A DNA stretch of 22,786 bases from an uncultured Desulfovibrio sp. (GTDB taxonomy: Bacteria > Desulfobacterota > Desulfovibrionia > Desulfovibrionales > Desulfovibrionaceae): NCBI GenBank assembly GCA_937926875.1, contig CALBAX010000130.1, forward strand, positions 1-22,786, given 5' to 3'. Positions 1 to 8,556 of the stretch are shown in pieces. Below the pieces are notes generated by a model, which was given only the letters and a program-made list of their open reading frames with translations, searched no databases and was not told the DNA's origin. The first letter of the stretch is position 1. Each line of letters opens with the position of its first letter. The position numbers and the translations under genes were made by a program.

Positions 1-89
1 CCGTGCCCGTTGGCCGCGAGGCCATTACGGGCATCGACAGCAACGCGCGACCGGATGGCGGCCGCAAGGCCGTGCCCGTTGGCCGCGAG
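1..89. repeat. 20-bp direct repeat, copies 69 bp apart
   Basis: The 20 bases at 1-20 (beginning CCGTGCCCGTTGG) recur exactly at 70-89. The offset of 69 bp is a multiple of three, but the sequence between copies does not clearly repeat and no convincing protein spans them. The first copy begins at the window edge, so more copies could lie to the left. Confidence 0.6.
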
Positions 90-369
90 ACGCTGTGCTC
101 CGGGCGAAGGGCCGGGATGGCATCCGGGGCCGCCGGTATGACCGGCAGGGGGCTGCAAGGCGAAAGATCCATGGAACGCGCCGCGAAACGGCATCCCCGC
201 GGCCTGCCGCGCCCCCCGGAACGGCAGCCGCCGGACATGCTGGCATGACGGCGTGATGAAGGCCCCTGCCCGGAGTATGCCGGGAAGGGGAGGACGGCAC
301 AGGACCGCCCCTGCGGGGAGATCCCCGGGCCGGGACAGGAGCGGACAGGCCGCTGTTGCCCCGGGCATG
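1..369. other. Intergenic stretch left of recR, no supported gene
   Basis: I found no credible gene here. The open frames on both strands are short, rich in Arg, Gly and Pro, and lack family character, as expected from chance frames in GC-rich DNA. Visible structure is a 20-bp direct repeat (1-20 and 70-89) and an imperfect hairpin at 263-290 with 11-base arms, one mismatch and a 6-base loop. The hairpin has no T-run, so it is not an obvious terminator. The gene to the left lies outside the window. Confidence 0.6.
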
Positions 370-405
370 AAAAAAAGAAAGGGCGCCTTGGCAAGGCTCC
401 CTTTC
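370..405 (-). terminator. Rho-independent terminator after recR
   Basis: Read on the minus strand, GAAAGGG pairs with CCCTTTC. After one A/G mismatch GCCTT pairs with AAGGC around a 3-base loop (stem 377-405). A run of seven T (plus-strand A370-A376) follows directly. It lies 25 bases past the recR stop codon, so it should end the ilvE-dnaX-ybaB-recR transcript. Confidence 0.9.
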
Positions 406-429
406 CCGTCTGGAAACTGCCGGGACGCG

Positions 430-1038
430 CTAGATGTCCTGCCGGTATTGCAGGGACTGGCGCAGTGTCTCCCGGTCCATGTATTTGACCTCTGCGCCCA
501 GGGGGATGCCCTGGGCCAGGCGCGACACCCTGATGTGCGGGAAACGCTTGTGGACGAGGTTCTTGATGAACGTCGCCGTGTTCTCCGCATCGATGGTGGC
601 ACCCAGGGCAAGGATGAGTTCGCGGATCTCGCCTTCCTCCAGCCGGGAGATGAGGCGGTCGAGGTCGAGGTTGTCGCTGTCCATGTTGGCCAGCGGGGCC
701 AGCAGGCCGCCGAGTATCATGTACTGGCCGTGATAGAAGCCGCCTTCGTCCAGGGTCAGCATGCTGTCCCATTCGTTGACCAGACAGAGCGTGTCCCGGG
801 AGCGGTTCTCGTCCTTGCAGATGTCACAGGGATCGGTGGCCGAAAGACCACCGCAGCGCGAACACAGGTGCAGATCATCCCGCAGGTCGTGGATGCCCTT
901 GCCCAGGCGCCGGGTCTCGGCCTCGGGCCACTTGAGCAGGGTCATGGCCACGCGCATGGCCGATTTGGGGCCAAGCCCGGGCAGGCGCGCCAGCTGTTCC
1001 ACCAGGGCGCGCAGCGGTTCGGGAATCTGGCTGTGCAT
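430..1038 (-). CDS. recR: Recombination mediator RecR
   Basis: RecR acts with RecO (and RecF) in the cytoplasm to load RecA on gapped single-stranded DNA coated by SSB. The 202-residue length is normal for the family. Residues 17-28 hold the helix-hairpin-helix (LPGLGPKSA). A four-cysteine zinc site follows at Cys59, Cys62, Cys71 and Cys74, then a Toprim domain from about 82 to 175, and the conserved C-terminal segment GIPLGAEVKYMDRETL at about 177-192. The start codon lies three bases beyond the ybaB stop and has only a weak Shine-Dalgarno, which suggests translational coupling to ybaB. It is the last gene of the unit, followed by a strong terminator. Nothing appears truncated or unusual. 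Confidence 0.97.
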   Translation of the reverse strand: MHSQIPEPLRALVEQLARLPGLGPKSAMRVAMTLLKWPEAETRRLGKGIHDLRDDLHLCSRCGGLSATDPCDICKDENRSRDTLCLVNEWDSMLTLDEGGFYHGQYMILGGLLAPLANMDSDNLDLDRLISRLEEGEIRELILALGATIDAENTATFIKNLVHKRFPHIRVSRLAQGIPLGAEVKYMDRETLRQSLQYRQDI

Positions 1039-1041
1039 GGC

Positions 1042-1345
1042 CTAGAACACGCCGGGAAGGCGGATGCCGCCGGAGATGGCGCTCATCTCGCGGTCCAGGG
1101 TCTCGCGGGCGATGCGGCCGGCTTCGTTGACGGCGGCCATGATGAGGTCCTGCAGCATCTCCACGTCGCCGCCCTCCAGGGCTTTGGGGTCGATGGTGAG
1201 GCCGCGCAGTTCCTGCTTGCCGGAGACCACGGCCTTGACCATGCCGCCGCCGCTGCTGGCTTCGTACGTGCGTTCGTTGAGTTCGTTCTGCAGCTTGGAC
1301 AGCTTGTTCTGCATGACCTGCGCCTGGCGCAGGATATCGTTCATG

Positions 1346-1353
<8 letters not shown>
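1042..1353 (-). CDS. ybaB: YbaB/EbfC family nucleoid-associated protein
   Basis: A small DNA-binding protein of the YbaB/EbfC family. Family members form dimers that bind DNA and help organise the nucleoid; the exact cellular role is still unclear. The 103-residue product has the typical N-terminal helix rich in Met, Gln and Lys (NDILRQAQVMQNKLSKLQNEL, about residues 5-25). The central GGGMVKAVVSGKQELRGLTIDP segment (about 36-57) and a C-terminal helix follow. AAGGAG lies about 6 bases upstream of the ATG at 1353. A second ATG three codons in is a possible alternative. Its start overlaps the dnaX stop by 8 bp (ATGCGTAA), and recR follows after 3 bases. The dnaX-ybaB-recR order is widely conserved in bacteria and supports the call. 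Confidence 0.95.
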
Positions 1354-3352
<1,999 letters not shown>

Positions 3353-3353
3353 G

Positions 3354-3400
3354 AAAAAAACGTCAGGGCGCGCCTGTCCCCTGAAGGTTACAGGCGCGCC
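3354..3400 (-). terminator. Terminator-like hairpin between ilvE and dnaX
   Basis: On the minus strand an 11-bp perfect stem (GGCGCGCCTGT with ACAGGCGCGCC; arms 3390-3400 and 3367-3377) encloses a 12-base loop. Six bases later comes a run of seven T (3354-3360). It starts 11 bases after the ilvE stop. The T-run ends one base before the dnaX ATG, so the same element forms the immediate leader of dnaX. The 6-base gap between stem and T-run makes it weaker than a classic terminator, and partial read-through is likely. Confidence 0.7.
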
Positions 3401-3411
3401 GGAAGAGAGCG

Positions 3412-4332
3412 TTAGAACGTGTAGTGGCTCAGCCAGTCGGCGTAGGCGGGATTCTCGCCCTTGACCACGCGGAAGAATTCCTTCTGCAGGTGTTTGGTCA
3501 CAGGACCGGCATGGCCGGCGCCGATGACGCGGTTGTCCACTTCGCGGATGGGGGTCAGTTCGGCGGCGGTGCCCGTGAAGAAGGCTTCGTCGGCGATGTA
3601 GAGCTCGTCGCGGGTGAACTGCTGTTCTTCCACGGTGTAGCCCAGGTCACGGGCCACCTTCATGACGGAGTCACGGGTGATGCCGCCCAGGATGGAGGTC
3701 CAGGGCGTGGTCTTGACGATGCCGTCGCGCACGATGAAGATGTTTTCACCGGTGGCTTCGGAAACGAAACCGTTGGTATCCAGCATCACGGCCTCGTCGT
3801 AACCGTCTTCCTTGGCTTCGATCTTGGCCAGGATGGAGTTCACGTAGTTGCCGGCGGCCTTGGCCTTGCTCATCAGGGTGTTGACGTGCATGCGGGCGAA
3901 GGAGCTGGTCTTGACGCGGATGCCCATTTCCAGGGCTTCGGGGCCGAGATAGGCGCCCCAGGGCCAGGCGGCGATGATGGTGCGCACCTTGTTGTTGCCG
4001 GGGTAGACGCCCATCTCGCCATCACCCACGAAGGACAGGGGACGGATATAGCCTTCCTTCATCTTGTTGGCTTTCAGGGTGTCCAGGATGGCCTGGCTGA
4101 TCTCGTCGACGGTGTAGGGAATGTTCAGACGCAGGATCTTCGCGGAATTGAGTAGGCGCTGGCTGTGTTCCTTCAGGCGGAAAACGGCGGAAGTGCCGTC
4201 AGCACAGGCATAGGCGCGGATGCCTTCGAAAACGGCGCTGCCGTAATGCAGGGCATGGGTGAGAACGTGAACCTGGGCGTCGGCCCAGGGGACCATTTTG
4301 CCGTCAAACCAGATGTAATCGGTCGTTTGCAT
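3412..4332 (-). CDS. ilvE: Branched-chain amino acid aminotransferase
   Basis: A class IV PLP-dependent transaminase of the cytoplasm. It interconverts the branched 2-oxo acids with leucine, isoleucine and valine, using glutamate as amino donor. The 306 residues match the usual length (about 305-310). Family hallmarks are IWFDGKMVPW at the N-terminus, HYGSAVFEGIRAY (29-41), the PLP lysine in KAKAAGNY (Lys158 by alignment with the E. coli enzyme), and SEATGENIF (191-199). GGITR (216-220) and FFTGTAAELTPI (251-262) complete the set. GAGGA lies 8 bases upstream of the ATG. A probable promoter lies at 4411-4439 and a hairpin follows the gene. No other branched-chain biosynthesis gene is present nearby. 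Confidence 0.96.
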   Translation of the reverse strand: MQTTDYIWFDGKMVPWADAQVHVLTHALHYGSAVFEGIRAYACADGTSAVFRLKEHSQRLLNSAKILRLNIPYTVDEISQAILDTLKANKMKEGYIRPLSFVGDGEMGVYPGNNKVRTIIAAWPWGAYLGPEALEMGIRVKTSSFARMHVNTLMSKAKAAGNYVNSILAKIEAKEDGYDEAVMLDTNGFVSEATGENIFIVRDGIVKTTPWTSILGGITRDSVMKVARDLGYTVEEQQFTRDELYIADEAFFTGTAAELTPIREVDNRVIGAGHAGPVTKHLQKEFFRVVKGENPAYADWLSHYTF

Positions 4333-4410
4333 GATACATTCCTCAAATATATTCCGCGATATTGGCAGGCCGGATCTTCCGCGCGCGGCGGGGCCTGTCC
4401 GAAGGGTAAA

Positions 4411-4439
4411 AATTTACTGGAAAGCGCCGCATATGGCAA
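4411..4439 (-). promoter_or_regulatory. Probable sigma70-type promoter of ilvE
   Basis: On the minus strand a -35 TTGCCA (4434-4439) and a -10 TAAATT (4411-4416) are separated by exactly 17 bp. That would start a transcript about 70 bases ahead of the ilvE ATG. No leader peptide or attenuator is obvious in that leader. Prediction is from consensus match only. Confidence 0.55.
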
Positions 4440-4773
4440 GCGTCCGCGGGCAGGAAGATGCGCTGCCCGCGCGGGGGAGGCGACTCCCACCACGGCCTGG
4501 CGCCTTCAGGCGTATCAGATGCGCTGCCCGCGGATGCTGCGTGTCCGGTCAGCGTGTTCCCCGCACGGGGAAGGAGGGAGGCGGACGGCACGGTGCAGGA
4601 CAGGGGCCTGTCCGTGACCGGGGCGGCCCCCCATGGGCCTCCCGGCGGGACGTCCCGGGCCGGGAGCCGCGGCCCCGGTGCAGCACGGGCATCCTCCGGC
4701 ATCCCTCCCTGCTCCCTGACAGCGGGGCCACCGGCGGCCGTCCCTGTCCGCCAGGGCAGTGTCCGGGCCTTGC
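4440..4773. other. Divergent intergenic region rich in inverted repeats
   Basis: There is no credible gene between the divergent ilvE and hydantoinase promoters. The stretch holds a 16-bp direct repeat (4456-4471 and 4517-4532, AGATGCGCTGCCCGCG). It also holds a perfect 7+2+7 palindrome at 4598-4613 (GGACAGG-GG-CCTGTCC). A nested palindrome lies at 4639-4666, with CTCCCGGC/GCCGGGAG around GGGACGTCCC, and a short hairpin at 4742-4756. None has a T-run. They could be regulator sites or small palindromic intergenic elements. Confidence 0.55.
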
Positions 4774-4802
4774 TTGTCAGTGGCGGGACGAAAGTTTACA
4801 AC
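4774..4802 (+). promoter_or_regulatory. Probable sigma70-type promoter of the hydantoinase-family gene
   Basis: A -35 TTGTCA (4774-4779), a 17-bp spacer and a -10 TACAAC (4797-4802) lie 44 bases ahead of the chosen start at 4846. Each hexamer differs from consensus at one or two positions. Confidence 0.5.
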
Positions 4803-4845
4803 CCAGCAGACAAACATTTCAGGCAGCGATGCCTGTGGAGGCAGC

Positions 4846-6582
4846 ATGACAGCGCAGACGTTTCTGGGGATCGATGCGGGCGGCACGCACACCGATGCCG
4901 TGCTTTGCGGGCCGGAAGGCATCCTGGCCGGGGCCAAGGCGCCCACCTGCCACGAAGACCTGCCCTCTTCGGTGCGCGCGGCACTGGCCGCTCTGGAAAA
5001 GGCCCTGGAAGAAAAGTTCGGCCCTGAGGGCCCGGCGCGCCTGCGTGCGGCTGACCGGGTGACCGTGGGCACCACCCTGGCCGTCAACGCCCTGGTGCAG
5101 GGCCGGGCCGATCGCGTGGCCCTGGCGCTGAGCGCCGGGCCGGGCCTGGCGCCCGCCCGTTTCGCCATCGGGGACGACGTCTGCATCCTGCCCGGCGGTC
5201 TGGACCATCGCGGTGTGGAAGTGACGCCGCTGGATACCCGCCCCCTGGCCGACGCCTGCACCGTCTGGAAAAAGAAGGGCGTGCGGGCCGTGGCCTGCGT
5301 GGGCAAGTTCTCGCCCCGCAATGCCGCGCACGAACTGGCCATGGCCGACGTGGTGCGCGCTGCCGGGCTCACGTCTGTGTGCGGGCACAGCCTGTCCGGC
5401 GAACTCAATTTCCCGCGCCGTATCGCCACGGCCTATTACAATGCCGCCGTGGCCCGCATCGTGGACGGCTTTTTGACCGCCGTGGAGCAGAGCCTGCAGG
5501 AGGCGGGCATCCGGGCCCCCCTGCGCCTGCTCAAGGCCGATGGCGGGGCCGTCCCGGCGGCCCTGGCCCGGCAGGAGCCCGTGCAGTCCGTCCTGTCCGG
5601 CCCGGCGGCCAGCGTCATGGGCATTCTGGCCCTGTGCCCCGCCGTGGCGGAAGATGCCTGCTCCGTGCTGCTGGACGTGGGCGGCACCACCACGGACGTG
5701 GCCCTGTTCGCCCAGGGCTCGCCGGTGGTGGATCGTGACGGCATGAGCGTGCGCGGCCGCCGGACGCTGGTGCGTTCGCTGGCGTCCCTGTCCATCGGCG
5801 TGGGCGGCGATTCCCTGCTGCGCGTGGAAGGGCAGGGCGCGGAGGCCCGCGTGCATACCGGCCCCCTGCGCGAAGGCCCGGCCATGGCGTTTGGCGGCAC
5901 GCGTCCCACGCTGCTGGATGCCCTCAACGTCTGCGACCGGGTGCGGCCCGGCAGCCTTTCCGGGGATGCGGCCGCCTCCCTGCGCGGCGTGGCGGCCCTG
6001 GCCCGGGAGCACGGCATGGAGCCCGAAGATCTGGCGGCCCGGGCCGTGGCCGATGCCCTCGATCAGGTGGCGGCGGCCGTGCACGAGCTGGTGGACGGCG
6101 TCAATGCCCGCCCTGTCTATACGCTGGCGGCCCTGCGCGGCCTGCGCGACATCGCGCCGGAGCGGGTCTGGCTGGTGGGCGGCCCGGCGGAACGCCTGCG
6201 CGAGCGTCTGGCCGGAAGGCTGGCCCTGCCCGTGGATTGTCCGCCCCACGCAGCGGTGGCCAATGCGGTGGGCGCGGCCCTGACCCTGCCCACCGCCGGT
6301 CTGGAAGTCTACGCCGACAGCGGCCGTGCCCTGCTGCGTGTGCCCTCGCTGGAACTGGAAGAAAGATTGCCGCGTGCGGCCACCCTGGAGACCGTGAAGG
6401 AACGTGCCGTGGCCCTGCTGGAAGAACGTCTGGCCGCCCATGACGCTGCCGGGGCCCGGGTGGAGGTGGTGGAAGCCGACCTCTTCGCCGTGCTGGACGA
6501 CAGCGGACGCGCCTCGCGCGACATGCGCGTGCGCTGCCAGGCCGTGCCGGGCATCGCCGGGCAGGTGAGGGAAGCGGGCTAG
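4846..6582 (+). CDS. Hydantoinase/oxoprolinase family protein (HyuA-like)
   Basis: Members of this family use an actin/hexokinase-like ATP fold to open cyclic amides such as hydantoins or 5-oxoproline. The substrate here cannot be told from sequence. Seen: FLGIDAGGTHTDAV at 6-19 (phosphate loop of the N-terminal domain), VGTTLAVNALVQGRADRVAL at about 74-93, LNFPRRIATAYYNAAV, LLKADGGAVP, VLSGPAASVMG, and a second phosphate motif LLDVGGTTTDVAL at 275-287. I chose the ATG at 4846 (578 residues) because TGGAGG lies 4 bases upstream and the glycine-rich motif then sits at the usual distance from the N-terminus. The frame is open upstream to 4759, but that extension has no family character and overlaps the promoter. 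No HyuB-type partner gene adjoins it. Confidence 0.88.
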   Translation: MTAQTFLGIDAGGTHTDAVLCGPEGILAGAKAPTCHEDLPSSVRAALAALEKALEEKFGPEGPARLRAADRVTVGTTLAVNALVQGRADRVALALSAGPGLAPARFAIGDDVCILPGGLDHRGVEVTPLDTRPLADACTVWKKKGVRAVACVGKFSPRNAAHELAMADVVRAAGLTSVCGHSLSGELNFPRRIATAYYNAAVARIVDGFLTAVEQSLQEAGIRAPLRLLKADGGAVPAALARQEPVQSVLSGPAASVMGILALCPAVAEDACSVLLDVGGTTTDVALFAQGSPVVDRDGMSVRGRRTLVRSLASLSIGVGGDSLLRVEGQGAEARVHTGPLREGPAMAFGGTRPTLLDALNVCDRVRPGSLSGDAAASLRGVAALAREHGMEPEDLAARAVADALDQVAAAVHELVDGVNARPVYTLAALRGLRDIAPERVWLVGGPAERLRERLAGRLALPVDCPPHAAVANAVGAALTLPTAGLEVYADSGRALLRVPSLELEERLPRAATLETVKERAVALLEERLAAHDAAGARVEVVEADLFAVLDDSGRASRDMRVRCQAVPGIAGQVREAG

Positions 6583-6844
6583 GCGGGGCGCTTCCCCCGG
6601 CTGTGCATATTTTGGGGGGAGAGGGGAGCCCCCTGCGTACTGCTGATGCCTGCAAGGCTGTTGCCAGCGGGCACGGCCCTTCGTTTTTGGGGAGCCTCCG
6701 CATCTCTGCGGCCCATGCCTGTGACGCAGCCGCGTTGCTGACGGGCAGGGCGGAGCTCCCGCAGGGCGCTGCCGGCGCGGGAGGGGCCTCCCCCACATCC
6801 AGCGCATTTTACTTGCCATCGTCATCGACAAGGGACGCCATCCT
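6583..6844 (+). other. Intergenic stretch before trmL
   Basis: There is no gene. A purine-rich segment around 6610-6632 (TTTTGGGGGGAGAGGGGAG) faintly resembles the core of the repeats at 20285-20760. A 7-bp inverted repeat (CTCCCGC/GCGGGAG) lies near 6755-6783. I see no clear promoter for trmL and no T-run terminator for the upstream gene. Confidence 0.45.
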
Positions 6845-7330
6845 ATGAAGATCGTGTTGTTCGAGCCGGAGATCCCGCCCAATACCGGCAACATCGCGCG
6901 CCTGTGCGCCTCCACGGGCATCCACCTCAACCTCATCGAGCCGCTGGGCTTCAAGCTGGAGGATCGTTACCTCAAGCGTGCCGGGCTGGACTACTGGCCG
7001 CATGTGCGCATGGATGTCTGGCCGGACTGGGACAGCTGGCTGGCCGCCGCCACGGCGGAGAACAGCGGCACGCCGCCGCGCTGTGTGCTGACCTCCGCCC
7101 GGGGCGGGGAGCCGTTGCAGCACTTCGCCTTCGCGCCGGACGACTGTCTGGTCTTCGGGCCCGAGACGCGCGGCCTGCCGCCGGAGATCCTGAAGCGCTC
7201 TCCGTACAAGGTGCGCATCCCCATGCTCAGGGACAGCGTGCGCAGCATCAACCTTTCCACGGCCGCGGGCATCGTGCTGTTCACGGCCATGAGTTCCTGC
7301 GGGCTCATGGAGGGCCCGGAATGGCGGTAG
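6845..7330 (+). CDS. trmL: tRNA (cytidine(34)-2'-O)-methyltransferase TrmL
   Basis: A SPOUT-fold methyltransferase that uses S-adenosylmethionine to 2'-O-methylate the wobble nucleotide 34 of leucine tRNAs in the cytoplasm. The 161-residue length fits. Seen: MKIVLFEPEIPPNTGNIARLC at the N-terminus (the family-typical EIPPNTGNI), IEPLGFKLEDRYLKRAGLDYW at about 35-55, LVFGPETRGLPPEIL at about 100-114, and IPMLRDSVRSINLSTAAGIVLF at about 123-144. The last two form the SAM-binding trefoil knot. AAGGGA lies about 9 bases before the ATG. A strong terminator follows at 7381, so it appears monocistronic. The narrower TrmL assignment, rather than a general SpoU-family enzyme, rests on the short single-domain form. 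Confidence 0.93.
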   Translation: MKIVLFEPEIPPNTGNIARLCASTGIHLNLIEPLGFKLEDRYLKRAGLDYWPHVRMDVWPDWDSWLAAATAENSGTPPRCVLTSARGGEPLQHFAFAPDDCLVFGPETRGLPPEILKRSPYKVRIPMLRDSVRSINLSTAAGIVLFTAMSSCGLMEGPEWR

Positions 7331-7380
7331 GCCGGCTTGGCCATGCGGGACAGGGGGCCGGCTTTCCCGGCAGCGATGCG

Positions 7381-7405
7381 GGCAGGGCTCGGCCCTGCCT
7401 TTTTT
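7381..7405 (+). terminator. Rho-independent terminator after trmL
   Basis: GGCAGGGC (7381-7388) pairs perfectly with GCCCTGCC (7392-7399) around the loop TCG. Six T follow directly (7400-7405). Confidence 0.92.
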
Positions 7406-7686
7406 CATGTCCTTTGCCGGATGGCCGGGGCGGCGTGCCCTGCCGCGTCACCGTGCACCAGGACATGTCGCCGGTCGTGGGGAAGCATGAGAGGTCGTTA
7501 GCAGTAACGGTAATCTGTTCTTTTTCCATGATGCGCTGGCGCAACATCTCCTTGCCTTTTGGGGCGGCCGGGGACGCATCCGCGCAACATCCGCGCCGTA
7601 CCTTGCCAGCAGGGCCAAAAAGGAGAATAAGGCACAAGAGGTGCGGCCAGCATGCCGCATCGATTTTTCCACATCCGGGGGTCGTG
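7406..7686. other. Intergenic stretch before the TauE/SafE-type exporter
   Basis: Together with 7331-7380 this gives about 350 bases without a supported gene. It holds a 10-bp direct repeat GCGCAACATC (7539-7548 and 7583-7592) and a possible promoter at 7603-7631. A minus-strand frame from 7529 down to 7305 is discussed among the findings and is not accepted as a gene. Confidence 0.5.
7603..7631 (+). promoter_or_regulatory. Possible promoter of the TauE/SafE-type exporter
   Basis: TTGCCA (7603-7608) and AATAAG (7626-7631) are 17 bp apart, about 55 bases ahead of the predicted start. The -10 matches consensus at only four of six positions. Confidence 0.33.
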
Positions 7687-8427
7687 ATGATCGTTGTTTT
7701 GCTGGTATGCCTGCTGGTGGGCTTTCTTGTGGGGCTGGCCGGGGTGGGCGGCATCCTGGTGCCGCCGGTGCTCATCCTCATGAGCGGACTGGAGCCGCAT
7801 ACGGCCATGGGGACAGCGCTGGCCTCCTTCATCGGTACGGGCTTCGTGGGCACATGGCTCTATCACAGGAACGGGCACTACCGTTTCATCGAGGCCGTGC
7901 CCTTTGCCCTGGGCAGCTTTGTCTGTGCCGCGCCCGGTGCGCTGGTCAATGCCCGCATCGACGCCGGACCGCTGGTCATGATCCTGGCGGTCATCATCAT
8001 CTTTGCCGGGGCCTGCACCCTGCGCCCGCCCAAACCGGGCCGCAAGGGCAGTCCCTTCTGGCTGGGCTGGAAGGGCAGGGCGGTCATCGGCGGCGCCACG
8101 GGCTTCATGGCCGGGCTCACCGGTGCGGGCGGGCCTGTGGCCTCCATCCCCTGGATGGTACTGGTGGGCTATTCCCCCATCCATGCCGTGGCCCTGTCCA
8201 TGCCGTACCAGATCGCCACCTCGTTTTCCGGCAGCGTGGGCAACATGATGGGCGGCCATGTGGACTGGCTGCTGCTGCCCGCCCTGTGCGCCGTACAGGT
8301 GGTGGGCCTGCTGGGCGGCATCGCCATGGCCCAGCGCGTGTCGGCGCCGTTTTTGCGCATGGTCATCGGTGCCTTGTGCATCGGGCTGGGGGCCTTCCTT
8401 TTCCTGCGCCAGGCAGGCTGTTTTTAG
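7687..8427 (+). CDS. TauE/SafE (TSUP) family membrane exporter
   Basis: An inner-membrane protein of the sulfite exporter TauE/SafE family. Characterised relatives move sulfur-containing or small organic anions such as sulfite or sulfoacetate, but the substrate here is unknown. The 246-residue product is hydrophobic throughout with about seven or eight membrane segments. The internally duplicated family motif is visible: GFLVGLAGVGGILVPPVLIL near the N-terminus and GFMAGLTGAGGPVASIPWMVLVGYSP in the second half. I chose the ATG at 7687; GTG at 7684 is equally possible, because the only Shine-Dalgarno candidate is a weak GGGGG. The open frame extends far upstream through trmL in another frame, but that part is a shadow. 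In a sulfate reducer a role with sulfite or sulfonates is tempting, but unproven. Confidence 0.9.
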   Translation: MIVVLLVCLLVGFLVGLAGVGGILVPPVLILMSGLEPHTAMGTALASFIGTGFVGTWLYHRNGHYRFIEAVPFALGSFVCAAPGALVNARIDAGPLVMILAVIIIFAGACTLRPPKPGRKGSPFWLGWKGRAVIGGATGFMAGLTGAGGPVASIPWMVLVGYSPIHAVALSMPYQIATSFSGSVGNMMGGHVDWLLLPALCAVQVVGLLGGIAMAQRVSAPFLRMVIGALCIGLGAFLFLRQAGCF

Positions 8428-8487
8428 CAGAAAAAAATCCCGCTCTTTTCCCGGGGGATAATCCCCTTGAATCTCAAATAAAATACT

Positions 8488-8532
8488 GTTGCAGACGCAA
8501 CATTTGTGCGGGCGGGCCAGGGGCTCGCCCGC
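8488..8532 (+). promoter_or_regulatory. Inverted repeats in the leader of the RND permease gene
   Basis: GTTGC (8488-8492) and GCAAC (8497-8501) form a small dyad. Just after it GCGGGCG (8508-8514) pairs with CGCCCGC (8526-8532). The first could be a regulator site and the second a leader hairpin 24 bases ahead of the start. A TAAAAT at 8479-8484 could be a -10, but no good -35 fits it. Confidence 0.3.
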
Positions 8533-8556
8533 TTGTGTCCTGCGGGACGGGCAGGT

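Noticed and set aside
4759..4845. N-terminal extension of the hydantoinase-family protein
   Set aside because: It would overlap the predicted promoter, and the ATG at 4846 has a good ribosome site and family-like N-terminus.
4819..6954. 711-residue open frame on the minus strand opposite the hydantoinase-family gene
   Set aside because: It is a mirror of the GC-rich codon pattern: His-, Gln- and Gly-rich with no family motif, while the plus strand encodes a clear protein.
6904..7686. Long N-terminal extension of the exporter frame through trmL
   Set aside because: It is a shadow of trmL in another frame and crosses the trmL terminator; the membrane protein begins at 7687.
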